Of a stretch of DNA of 22,927 nt, positions 15,079-21,870 are shown piece by piece. The DNA comes from Bacteroidales bacterium. Its GTDB lineage: Bacteria > Bacteroidota > Bacteroidia > Bacteroidales > WCHB1-69. The notes under the pieces were generated by a model. It was not told where the DNA came from. It ran no database searches and worked only from the letters and a program-made list of their open reading frames with translations. Position numbers and translations under genes: made by a program. The number at the start of each line of letters is the position of its first letter. Positions within the stretch are counted from its first letter, which is position 1. The stretch lies in assembly GCA_012519525.1 (NCBI GenBank), contig JAAYQB010000072.1, positions 1 to 22,927 of the forward strand, in the 5' to 3' direction.

Positions 15079-15121
15079 ATTATCAATAAATTAACAATTA
15101 AATATATTTGCGTATGAAAAC
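15079..15121 (+). repeat. Direct repeat copy 2: promoter/start segment (43 bp)
   Basis: Second copy of the segment at 14575-14617, with four differences, two of them restoring TATATTTG. It covers the promoter and first codons of the SIMPL-domain gene. Confidence 0.8.
15103..15110 (+). promoter_or_regulatory. Bacteroidota -7 promoter element abutting a start codon
   Basis: TATATTTG matches TAnnTTTG exactly and ends 3 bases before the ATG at 15114. If active, the transcript would be leaderless or nearly so. It also overlaps an in-frame TTG at 15108, which is therefore unlikely to be the start. Confidence 0.5.
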
Positions 15122-15869
15122 CAAGAGTAATTTTAAATTGATTGTTGCAGCCATTATTTTTGTATTTGGTGCGGGCGTATTGGGCTTTTTTATTTATAAA
15201 GGGCTGAAAACCTTTAGTGATAAAGATAGGGTTGTAACTGTTAAAGGATTAGCGGAAATGAATATCAAAGCTGAATCGGCAACAATAAGTGTCTATTATT
15301 CCTTTTCCGGCGACCACTTAAAAGAACTTATCTCAAAAACGGATAACAAAAAAGAGAAGATAACGAAATATCTTAACTCTATCGGTATTAAAACCAACGC
15401 TATTAAAGTTAAAAACTTAAACGTTCAGGATAGACAACGATATTACACCACACAATGGAGAAACGGGCAAGAGGTAGAAGTTAAAATTGACCGCTATACC
15501 GTTGGACAGATGTTAACTTTAATTTCCAAAGATATTAAAAAAACGGAGGATTTGGCAGCTAAAATAAAATTAGATTTGATTAGCAAAGATTTAACTTCCG
15601 AAATAACAACCGACTATAAGTTCCCCGATTTGAACACAATCAAACCACAACTGATTGCAGAAAGCACTAAAAATGCACGGATTGCCGGTGAACAGTTTGC
15701 AAATGACTCTGAGGCTAAATTAGGAAAAATTAAAACGGCATCACAAGGACAAATCACCCTTGCCGGAAGATACTATTACGATGAAGACGATGTTATTTCC
15801 AATAAACCGGAAGAACCCTACCTTCAAAAAGCAAGAGTGGTGAGTACCATTGTGTTCTTTTTGGAATAA
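15114..15869 (+). CDS. SIMPL domain-containing protein (DUF541)
   Basis: The 251-residue protein has one N-terminal membrane segment (about 7-28, ending 'FIYKGLKTF') that probably anchors it in the inner membrane with the rest in the periplasm. The rest is a SIMPL (DUF541) domain: 'DRVVTVKGLAEMNIKAESA' at its start, 'KITKYLNSIGIKTNAIKVKNLNV' and 'NARIAGEQFANDSEAKLGKI' in the middle and end, and a final strand 'KARVVSTIVFFLE'. SIMPL proteins (such as E. coli YggE and Brucella BP26) are periplasmic or membrane proteins of unclear role, in some cases linked to oxidative stress or to ring-shaped assemblies. The start at the ATG is preferred to an upstream in-frame TTG at 15108, which lies in the promoter. 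Confidence 0.9.
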   Translation: MKTKSNFKLIVAAIIFVFGAGVLGFFIYKGLKTFSDKDRVVTVKGLAEMNIKAESATISVYYSFSGDHLKELISKTDNKKEKITKYLNSIGIKTNAIKVKNLNVQDRQRYYTTQWRNGQEVEVKIDRYTVGQMLTLISKDIKKTEDLAAKIKLDLISKDLTSEITTDYKFPDLNTIKPQLIAESTKNARIAGEQFANDSEAKLGKIKTASQGQITLAGRYYYDEDDVISNKPEEPYLQKARVVSTIVFFLE

Positions 15870-15948
15870 CAGCCCTAAAATACTTATTTATGAGTTGAAT
15901 TTAGGTAATGTTAAATAAAAGAGTTAATATTTATAGGAGACTTTGCGT

Positions 15949-16629
15949 ATGAAAAAACTAATTTTATCCATCACAATCATTTTGTTAATTTTTGCAAGTT
16001 GTGAAAAAAATAACGAACCGGCACCGCAAGACAAATGCCATTTTATAAATTTTAAATATTACAGCGGAAAACAAGATTATTTAGGTGAATTGCAAGGAAT
16101 TTATATTTTGCTTGGTATCGACACGGCATACGACGATAGCCAAATCCGAAGTTTTATCTCGACAGTAAAGCAATTTGACCAAAATTATGCTTATACCATT
16201 TATCTTACAGCACAATACAAGTTCAAGGAAATTCCTATGCGGCTTAAAGCTTCGCAAACCTGCGAAGAAATCACCAAGTTAATTTCCGAATTGGAACAAA
16301 ATGCAATAGTTTCCTATGTCCATTATACAATGAAGACCGATAATTGTCAAAATTTAATAGGTGAAGATGTTGGAAATCTGTGTGTAAACAGTTATGGAAG
16401 CAGTTTTTACGTAAAAGTATTTGATGAAAACGACTTGACAGATTTAAACAAAATAATTGCTGAAACAAAGACTGAATTAGTAAAACAAGACGAGTTTATG
16501 CCAAGCTGGTTTGAACTAAGAGCAACAAAAAGTTCTAATGGCGATGCTTTAAAAATGGCAAACTATTTCTACGAGACAGGACTTTTTCAATGCAGTGAAC
16601 CGGGAATTTCCAAATATCCTGTTGAGTAA
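15949..16629 (+). CDS. Lipoprotein resembling a free-standing subtilase (S8) propeptide
   Basis: The 226-residue protein has a lipoprotein signal (hydrophobic residues 4-18, 'LLIFASCEKNN', C19). The mature part has two stretches with the same order of strands and helices: 'LQGIYILLGID', 'IPMRLKASQTCEEITKLIS', 'IVSYVHY' and then 'SFYVKVFDENDLTDLNKII', 'PSWFELRATKSSNGDALKMA', 'YFYETGLFQCSEP'. The second resembles, from memory, the I9/fervidolysin-like prodomain found in front of S8 proteases of Bacteroidota. No protease domain follows: the gene ends in TAA and the next 84 bases lack an open continuation. It could be a secreted protease inhibitor, or a decayed protease gene; the reading frame is intact. 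The ATG is chosen over an in-frame TTG at 15943. A weak AGGAG lies at about 15935-15939. Confidence 0.7.
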   Translation: MKKLILSITIILLIFASCEKNNEPAPQDKCHFINFKYYSGKQDYLGELQGIYILLGIDTAYDDSQIRSFISTVKQFDQNYAYTIYLTAQYKFKEIPMRLKASQTCEEITKLISELEQNAIVSYVHYTMKTDNCQNLIGEDVGNLCVNSYGSSFYVKVFDENDLTDLNKIIAETKTELVKQDEFMPSWFELRATKSSNGDALKMANYFYETGLFQCSEPGISKYPVE

Positions 16630-16713
16630 AAAAAAGTTTATTTTTCAGATTATTGAGTTTTAAATCCCTTCCGCAAAGACCTAACTTTTTATAAAGTGAT
16701 GCAATTAAGCCTT

Positions 16714-17190
16714 TTATTTCATTTTAAAGCAGAAAGGCAAGAGGTTGTCTATTCCTTTTACGGCAATAATTTTTCCGGAAATACCGGTCATTAGTATTTT
16801 GATTTTTTCTTTTTGCTTAATTTCATATTCTGCTATCACTTGCCGGCAGGCACCGCATGGTGTTATCGGATTATCTGTTATTTGTAATTCGCTATTACCC
16901 GCAATAGCAATGGTTTTAATTTTTTTATTCGGATAGTTTGCCGAAGCATAAAACAAAGCGATGCGTTCGGCGCATAAACCCTCAGGATAGGATGCATTTT
17001 CCTGATTATTGGCAACAATAACCTTATTGCTGCTTAATAATATTGCAGTGCCAACACGAAACTGAGAGTAGGGGGCATAGGCTTTTAAACTTATTGCACG
17101 TGCTTGTAAAACAAGCTTTTTATCTTCTTCAGTAAGTTCTTCCGACGATAAATAAATACAGTAATTTATTTCTATTTTTTTATTTTGCAT
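16714..17190 (-). CDS. cdd: Cytidine deaminase
   Basis: The 158-residue enzyme converts cytidine/deoxycytidine to uridine/deoxyuridine in pyrimidine salvage. It shows 'AYAPYSQFRVGTAIL' (substrate-binding region, about 38-51), 'NQENASYPEGLCAERIAL' (C73-A-E75, zinc ligand and catalytic Glu) and 'TPCGACRQVI' (C112 and C115, zinc ligands), all in the right order for the homotetrameric form with three Cys ligands. The length is slightly longer than the usual 130-140 residues because of about 20 extra N-terminal residues. It is alone on the minus strand between two rightward units and has its own promoter. Confidence 0.96.
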   Translation of the reverse strand: MQNKKIEINYCIYLSSEELTEEDKKLVLQARAISLKAYAPYSQFRVGTAILLSSNKVIVANNQENASYPEGLCAERIALFYASANYPNKKIKTIAIAGNSELQITDNPITPCGACRQVIAEYEIKQKEKIKILMTGISGKIIAVKGIDNLLPFCFKMK

Positions 17191-17207
17191 GGTTTCTTTT
17201 TTTTCAA

Positions 17208-17238
17208 CAAAATTACATAAAATTATTTTTTATAGCAA
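17208..17238 (-). promoter_or_regulatory. Bacteroidota promoter (-33 TTG and -7 TAATTTTG) for cdd
   Basis: On the minus strand TTG at 17236-17238 and TAATTTTG at 17208-17215 are separated by 20 bases, the expected spacing. The -7 box ends 17 bases before the cdd ATG. Confidence 0.65.
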
Positions 17239-17304
17239 CAAAAAAAAAGTTTTTTAACAATAATTAACACAAAAAATAGTTTATTACTTAAATTTTGCAA
17301 CATC

Positions 17305-18123
17305 ATGTTCTCTAAAAGAAATAAGTTTTTTTTACTTGTGTTTTTTTTGTGTTTTTCTTTGCATTGCTCTTTTTCGCAAGTTTTTAAAGGAGAAATTATT
17401 GCGGGAGGCAATGTAACTCAAGTTGATGGAGACGAAGTGTATGGTTATAGAAAAGTAGGAGTCAATGCAGGATTAGGCGTTATGTTCCCTTTTAATTTCA
17501 AAAAAGAAAGCAATGAAAAAAGATGGGCTGTGAGCATGGAAATGCTTTTTAATCAGAAAGGTTCTTATCTTAAAAATTATACGGGCATTAATTTTTGTGA
17601 TACATGTCCGCCTGAAATTCAGTGTAATCCAATGATTAAATACAAGGTAAGAATGAATTATGTTTCCATTCCTCTTTTATTGCACTATAACGACAAAGAT
17701 GCTTGGATATTTGCTATAGGGTTGTCATATAATCGTTTAGCTAAGATAAAAGAAATAGAAAACGGAATTGATAATAAAGATATTTATTCCATTTCAACCA
17801 TTATCAATCCAAGTAAAAAAAACATAGAAAAAATGTTGAAAGGGCGAGATGCTCTTTTTGCAAAAGATGAATTGAGTGTGCTTGTTGATGTGCGTTTCCG
17901 AATATGGCAGCAACTGAAAATGGAATTTCGATTCGAGTACAGTATTTTTCCTGTGGGATTGAGGCGTTTCCATCTTGCTGATGGGGTAGAAGTCGATCCT
18001 TATATTCGCAAGCAATACAACAATGTGTTATCGCTTCGTTTGATTTATATGTTGAACGAACCCAAAGTGATAATTGAAAAAAAACCGAAGGTAAAACCCG
18101 AAAATAAAATTTATTATTATTAA
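17305..18123 (+). CDS. PorT-family outer-membrane beta-barrel protein
   Basis: The 272-residue protein has a signal peptide (about 1-25, 'FLLVFFLCFSLHCSFSQ' before VFKGE) and a barrel of the PorT/OMP_b-brl family: 'GEIIAGGNVTQVDGDEVYGY', 'KVGVNAGLGVMFPF', 'YVSIPLLLHYN', 'WIFAIGLSYNRL' and alternating strands up to 'LSLRLIYMLNE'. Such barrels sit in the outer membrane; some members take part in type IX secretion, but most have unknown roles. A Cys-rich loop ('FCDTCPPEIQC', about residues 98-108) is unusual for a barrel. A near-consensus -7 box (AAATTTTG, 17290-17297, one mismatch) lies 7 bases before the ATG, suggesting a very short leader. It is 6 bases upstream of the glycosyltransferase gene. 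Confidence 0.82.
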   Translation: MFSKRNKFFLLVFFLCFSLHCSFSQVFKGEIIAGGNVTQVDGDEVYGYRKVGVNAGLGVMFPFNFKKESNEKRWAVSMEMLFNQKGSYLKNYTGINFCDTCPPEIQCNPMIKYKVRMNYVSIPLLLHYNDKDAWIFAIGLSYNRLAKIKEIENGIDNKDIYSISTIINPSKKNIEKMLKGRDALFAKDELSVLVDVRFRIWQQLKMEFRFEYSIFPVGLRRFHLADGVEVDPYIRKQYNNVLSLRLIYMLNEPKVIIEKKPKVKPENKIYYY

Positions 18124-18129
18124 GAAAAA

Positions 18130-19101
18130 TTGAAGATTTTAATTATACGTTTTAGCAGCATAGGCGATATCGTACTTACAACACCTATAGTACGTTGTCT
18201 ATATCATCATATTGAAAATGTCGAATTGCATTATCTATGCAAAACTTCGTTTGCCGAAATAATGGCTTCTTCACCTTATCTGCATAAAATCCATCAGTTT
18301 AATAAAGGCGATAAGTCGCTTATAAAAACCCTAAAAACAGAAAAGTTTGATTATGTGGTAGATTTGCAAAAAAATAGATTTTCTCGAAAAATTTGCCGAC
18401 AATTACACGTAAGGCATAGTAGTTTTCCTAAATTAAATATAAGAAAATGGATATTGGTTAATTTTAAAATCAATTTAATGCCTAATTTACATGTAGTTGA
18501 TAGGTATTTTAAAGCTCTTAAAGAACTCAAGGTCGTCAACGATGGGAAAGGTTTGGATTTTTTTACTACCGAAGAAGATAAAACGTATTTCAAGCGATTG
18601 AATCTACCTAAAGTATATGTTGCGATAGCAATAGGCAGTAAGCATAAAACCAAACAAATACCTAAAAATAAATTATTGAAAATTTGTCGAAAAATCACTC
18701 ATCCTGTTGTTTTTTTAGGCGATAAAGACGATAGTGTCATCGCCGAATATGTAATGCAAAAAATAGATAACAAAGCCTACAATATGTGTGGAAAAACAAG
18801 TATTCGACAATCGGCTTTGTGTGTGCAACATGCCATTTGTTTACTCACCGGCGATACGGGCTTGATGCACATTGCTGCTGCTCTGAATCAAAAAATCATT
18901 AGTGTTTGGGGAAATACCGTTCCTGCTTTTGGAATGTATCCTTATATGCCTGAAAATGAAGATAAATACACAATTGTAGAAGTTCACAATCTCTATTGTC
19001 GTCCTTGCAGCAAACTTGGTTTTAAACGCTGTCCGCAAAGCCATTTTCGATGTATGTTAGATATTCCTATTGATGATATAGTGTTGAAAATAAATGAATA
19101 A
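18130..19101 (+). CDS. Glycosyltransferase family 9 (heptosyltransferase-like)
   Basis: The 323-residue protein starts at a TTG, giving the canonical '(M)KILIIRFSSIGDIVLTTP' N-terminus, so this alternative start is probably real. The Rossmann-like N-domain is followed by a C-domain with 'VFLGDKDDSV', 'CGKTSIRQSALCVQHA', 'LLTGDTGLMHIAAAL' and 'SVWGNTVPAFGMYPY', the nucleotide-sugar-binding signature of GT9 heptosyltransferases. A Cys-rich tail 'YCRPCSKLGFKRCPQSHFRC' is seen in relatives in Bacteroidota. These enzymes add heptose or similar sugars to lipopolysaccharide core at the cytoplasmic face of the inner membrane. The gene lies 6 bases after the barrel gene and 3 bases before queA. Confidence 0.88.
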   Translation: MKILIIRFSSIGDIVLTTPIVRCLYHHIENVELHYLCKTSFAEIMASSPYLHKIHQFNKGDKSLIKTLKTEKFDYVVDLQKNRFSRKICRQLHVRHSSFPKLNIRKWILVNFKINLMPNLHVVDRYFKALKELKVVNDGKGLDFFTTEEDKTYFKRLNLPKVYVAIAIGSKHKTKQIPKNKLLKICRKITHPVVFLGDKDDSVIAEYVMQKIDNKAYNMCGKTSIRQSALCVQHAICLLTGDTGLMHIAAALNQKIISVWGNTVPAFGMYPYMPENEDKYTIVEVHNLYCRPCSKLGFKRCPQSHFRCMLDIPIDDIVLKINE

Positions 19102-19104
19102 TAT

Positions 19105-20346
19105 ATGCTTTTTTTAGAAGATATAAAAATAGAAGATTACAACTATGATTTGCCACGCGAGAAAATTGCTTTATTTCCTTCTAATCAAAGAGATAAATCT
19201 CGATTATTAATTCATAAAGACAATCGCATAAGCGAAGATGTATTTGCTCATTTATCAGACTATTTACCTAATAACGCAGCACTTATATTCAATAATACGC
19301 AAGTAATACAAGCCCGCATTCATTTGTATAAATCCAATGGGGTTTGTATAGAAGTGTTTTGTCTTCAACCTATTGCACCGTGTTCGCTTTACGAACAAGT
19401 TTTTTTGACGAAAGGCTATTGTGAGTGGGAATGCTTGGTCGGCAATAACAAACGTTTTAAAGAAGCAATTGTAAATGACTATTATATTGGTAATGATAAA
19501 CTTATATTAAAAGTAGAAAAATTACGTCAGCAATCGCCAACAGCTTTTCATATTGCATTTTCGTGGCAGCCTGCTACTTATACTTTTGCCGAAGTGTTGG
19601 ATTGTGTCGGAGAAATTCCACTTCCGCCTTATATAAAACGTTCTGTAATAGAAGAAGATAGTGTGCGATATCAGACGGTTTATGCTCATGAAAAAGGCTC
19701 GGTAGCAGCTCCGACAGCAGGACTGCATTTTACAAAAGAAATTCTGCAAGACTTACAGAAAAAAAATATCCCAATGGAATACATTACTTTGCATGTAGGA
19801 GCAGGTACATTTAAGCCGATTAAAGACGAAAAAATAAGCCGTCATGTTATGCACAAGGAAGTATTATTTTTTCAAAAGCAAAGCATTGAAAATATCATTA
19901 CTTTATTGTCGAAGCATATTATTTGCGTAGGAACCACCAGTGTACGCTCTTTAGAAAGTTTGTATTGGATAGGTGTAAAGCTTTATTTAGCCAAACAAAA
20001 CAAAGAGCAAATCAACGATAATTGTTTCCTTATTGAGCAGTGGGAGCCTTATAAAGATTTATCTTCTTGCAATTTAGCACCTACGATAGCCTTGCAAGCA
20101 GTCGTAGATTATTTGAATGAAAACAAGATGGATTTTTTCTATGCTTCAACTAATTTAATGATAGTACCTTATCATTATCAATTTAAAATATCCAAAGGCA
20201 TTATTACTAATTTTCATCAACCACAAAGTACACTTCTGTTGTTGATTGCTAACTTTGTCGGCAATCGCTGGAAGGACATTTACGATTATGCGCTTACGCA
20301 CGATTTTCGTTTTCTCAGTTATGGTGATGCCTGTTTGTTTTTATAA
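19105..20346 (+). CDS. queA: S-adenosylmethionine:tRNA ribosyltransferase-isomerase
   Basis: QueA transfers and rearranges the ribose of S-adenosylmethionine onto 7-aminomethyl-7-deazaguanine in tRNA, giving epoxyqueuosine in the queuosine pathway. The 413-residue protein shows the family motifs in order: 'YDLPREKIALFPSNQRDKSRL' near the N-terminus (quoted without its first residues), 'ALIFNNTQVIQARI', 'GEIPLPPYIKR', 'YQTVYAHEKGSVAAPTAGLH', 'TLHVGAGTFKPI', 'GTTSVRSLESLYW', and 'ITNFHQPQSTLLLLIANFVG' towards the end. It is longer than the usual 340-360 residues, mostly between about 280 and 340. It is the last gene of the unit starting at 17305, 3 bases after the glycosyltransferase stop. Confidence 0.95.
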   Translation: MLFLEDIKIEDYNYDLPREKIALFPSNQRDKSRLLIHKDNRISEDVFAHLSDYLPNNAALIFNNTQVIQARIHLYKSNGVCIEVFCLQPIAPCSLYEQVFLTKGYCEWECLVGNNKRFKEAIVNDYYIGNDKLILKVEKLRQQSPTAFHIAFSWQPATYTFAEVLDCVGEIPLPPYIKRSVIEEDSVRYQTVYAHEKGSVAAPTAGLHFTKEILQDLQKKNIPMEYITLHVGAGTFKPIKDEKISRHVMHKEVLFFQKQSIENIITLLSKHIICVGTTSVRSLESLYWIGVKLYLAKQNKEQINDNCFLIEQWEPYKDLSSCNLAPTIALQAVVDYLNENKMDFFYASTNLMIVPYHYQFKISKGIITNFHQPQSTLLLLIANFVGNRWKDIYDYALTHDFRFLSYGDACLFL

Positions 20347-20439
20347 TCAATTTGTGTTTAAAAAGTTTTTTGAGTGTTAAATCTTTTATAAAAAAAGAGT
20401 AAATATTTGAAAAAATCATTCTTGCATTAAAAAAAATAC

Positions 20440-20447
20440 TACTTTTG
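20440..20447 (+). promoter_or_regulatory. Bacteroidota -7 promoter element upstream of the barrel gene at 20536
   Basis: TACTTTTG matches TAnnTTTG. A TTG at 20422-20424 lies 15 bases upstream, a little close for a -33. The predicted leader is about 85 bases, which is long for this window; I see no recognisable RNA structure in it. Confidence 0.5.
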
Positions 20448-20535
20448 TAATGTGTTTTTGCAATCTGCTGATATGTCTTACGCATTGTTAAAACTACGAG
20501 AGTATTAAAAACAATAAAAGGTGCGATAAACGTTT

Positions 20536-21171
20536 ATGAAACATAGAATTGTAATTATTATAAGTTGTTTGCTTGCCTTGAATTTACAGCTTAGGGCGGA
20601 TAACTATCTTTTACTCAAAAATCCTACCTATAAAAATTATGTTTATTCTGCCAAAGAGCAGATGTTTTTATTCGGTTATAATGTAAGTTTTCCATTAGTG
20701 AAAAACAATCTATTAATCAATCCTTGCGAACTGTATTTTGGAGTAGTATCGAAAACCGGCATATATGGCAAATTGAAAACCAATTTTAATTTCAAGTCGG
20801 GATATAAAAATCCGTTGACATTTAATAGTGAATTTCGAGATATAGAAAAGACAAGACATCAGCGTTTTGGCGGAGTAGTAGGGGTGTTGATGCATATAGC
20901 CGACCCTGTTTTTCTTCATTTTGGATTAGGCTATGGATATAGAGTACAACAAGTTAATCTTAGCTGCTATAAAGATGGGGTAGGAGCCTATACCGAAAAA
21001 TATTACTACAATCGCTATAATTCAATAGATATCGAAGCGGGTGTAATTGTCAAAATACAAATGGTAACTATTTCCGTAGGCGCTTCTGTTTTACCTATAA
21101 CAAAAACTAAATCAAAGCCTTATTTTGAAATTAGTTCGGGAGTAGGCATTGCATTGGAAAATAATGATTGA
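20536..21171 (+). CDS. Probable outer-membrane beta-barrel protein, family not recognised
   Basis: The 211-residue protein has a signal peptide (about 1-21, 'IVIIISCLLALNLQLRA' before DNYLL). The mature part consists of alternating, aromatic-rich strands such as 'YGKLKTNFNFKSGY', 'GGVVGVLMHIADPVFLHFGLG', 'YGYRVQQVNLSCY' and 'SIDIEAGVIVKIQMVTISVG', ending with 'PYFEISSGVGIAL'. This is the pattern of an 8-10 strand outer-membrane barrel, but I recognise no named family and the last residues lack a strong terminal aromatic. It is followed after 15 bases by a lipoprotein gene and is probably cotranscribed with it. Confidence 0.7.
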   Translation: MKHRIVIIISCLLALNLQLRADNYLLLKNPTYKNYVYSAKEQMFLFGYNVSFPLVKNNLLINPCELYFGVVSKTGIYGKLKTNFNFKSGYKNPLTFNSEFRDIEKTRHQRFGGVVGVLMHIADPVFLHFGLGYGYRVQQVNLSCYKDGVGAYTEKYYYNRYNSIDIEAGVIVKIQMVTISVGASVLPITKTKSKPYFEISSGVGIALENND

Positions 21172-21186
21172 TAATATAAAATACAA

Positions 21187-21762
21187 ATGAAAAAAAATAG
21201 ATTAATATCTGGCTTAATCGCAATTGTTTTTACTTCTTGTATTCAAGATATAGAAAAGTTGACGGAATATCCTTATAAAATAGGGGATGTTTATTCGGAA
21301 AATGGAACAGTAGGAATCGTTTATAAAGTGAGCGATGACGGTGCACATGGAATGATAGTTTCGCTCAATGAATTTGAAGGAGCATGGGGCGATACGATTG
21401 TCGTTAACACAAAGGATAGCATTAATGGAGTTAAAAACATGGAAGTTATTAGAAAAAAAGCTGATTGGCAAAAAAAATATCCTGCTTTTTATTGGTGCGA
21501 TAATAAAAATAAAGACGGCATTACAGGTTGGTATATGCCGGCAAAAAATGAATTGGAAGAAATACTAAAGCAAAGAGGTAAAATCAATGAAGTATTAGCA
21601 ACTATAGGAGCTATTTCTATGTTTGGGAAAAACTATTGGTCTTCAACGGAATACGGTAAGTATGAAGCGTATCATGCTGATTTTATCGGTGGTGATATGA
21701 AATACTATGCCATGAAAATTAATCCGAAAAAAGTTTATGTAAGAGCTGTAAAGAGATTTTAA
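21187..21762 (+). CDS. DUF1566-type lipoprotein
   Basis: The 191-residue protein has a lipoprotein signal (about 6-17, 'IAIVFTSC' with Cys near residue 18). The mature part matches, from memory, the DUF1566/Fibrobacter paralogous domain: 'YKIGDVYSENGTVGIVYKVS' near the start, 'DGITGWYMPAKNELEEIL' in the middle, 'NYWSSTEYGKYEA' and a final 'VYVRAVKRF'. This fold is related to C-type-lectin/FGE-like sheets and often occurs in surface lipoproteins; its ligand is unknown. It follows the barrel gene by 15 bases, which suggests that the two act at the same outer-membrane site. Confidence 0.82.
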   Translation: MKKNRLISGLIAIVFTSCIQDIEKLTEYPYKIGDVYSENGTVGIVYKVSDDGAHGMIVSLNEFEGAWGDTIVVNTKDSINGVKNMEVIRKKADWQKKYPAFYWCDNKNKDGITGWYMPAKNELEEILKQRGKINEVLATIGAISMFGKNYWSSTEYGKYEAYHADFIGGDMKYYAMKINPKKVYVRAVKRF

Positions 21763-21814
21763 AAAAACAAAATAAAAAAAATTATAAATAATCCATTTAT
21801 ATAAGAAAAAAATA

Positions 21815-21822
21815 TACTTTTG
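21815..21822 (+). promoter_or_regulatory. Bacteroidota -7 promoter element for the lipoprotein at 21871
   Basis: TACTTTTG matches TAnnTTTG. Transcription would begin at the left edge of the 16-bp tandem duplication, leaving a leader of about 40 bases made mostly of that repeat. No clear -33 TTG is seen. Confidence 0.5.
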
Positions 21823-21829
21823 CAAAAAA

Positions 21830-21861
21830 TATTCACTTAATAAAATATTCACTTAATAAAA
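21830..21861 (+). repeat. Perfect 16-bp tandem duplication in a leader
   Basis: The unit TATTCACTTAATAAAA occurs twice without a gap (21830-21845 and 21846-21861), between the -7 box and the ATG at 21871. Confidence 0.9.
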
Positions 21862-21870
21862 CAAAAAAAG

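Noticed and set aside
15108..15113. TTG start two codons upstream of the SIMPL gene (and the same at 15943)
   Set aside because: At 15108 the TTG is part of the TATATTTG promoter; in both cases an ATG follows with a typical signal or anchor.
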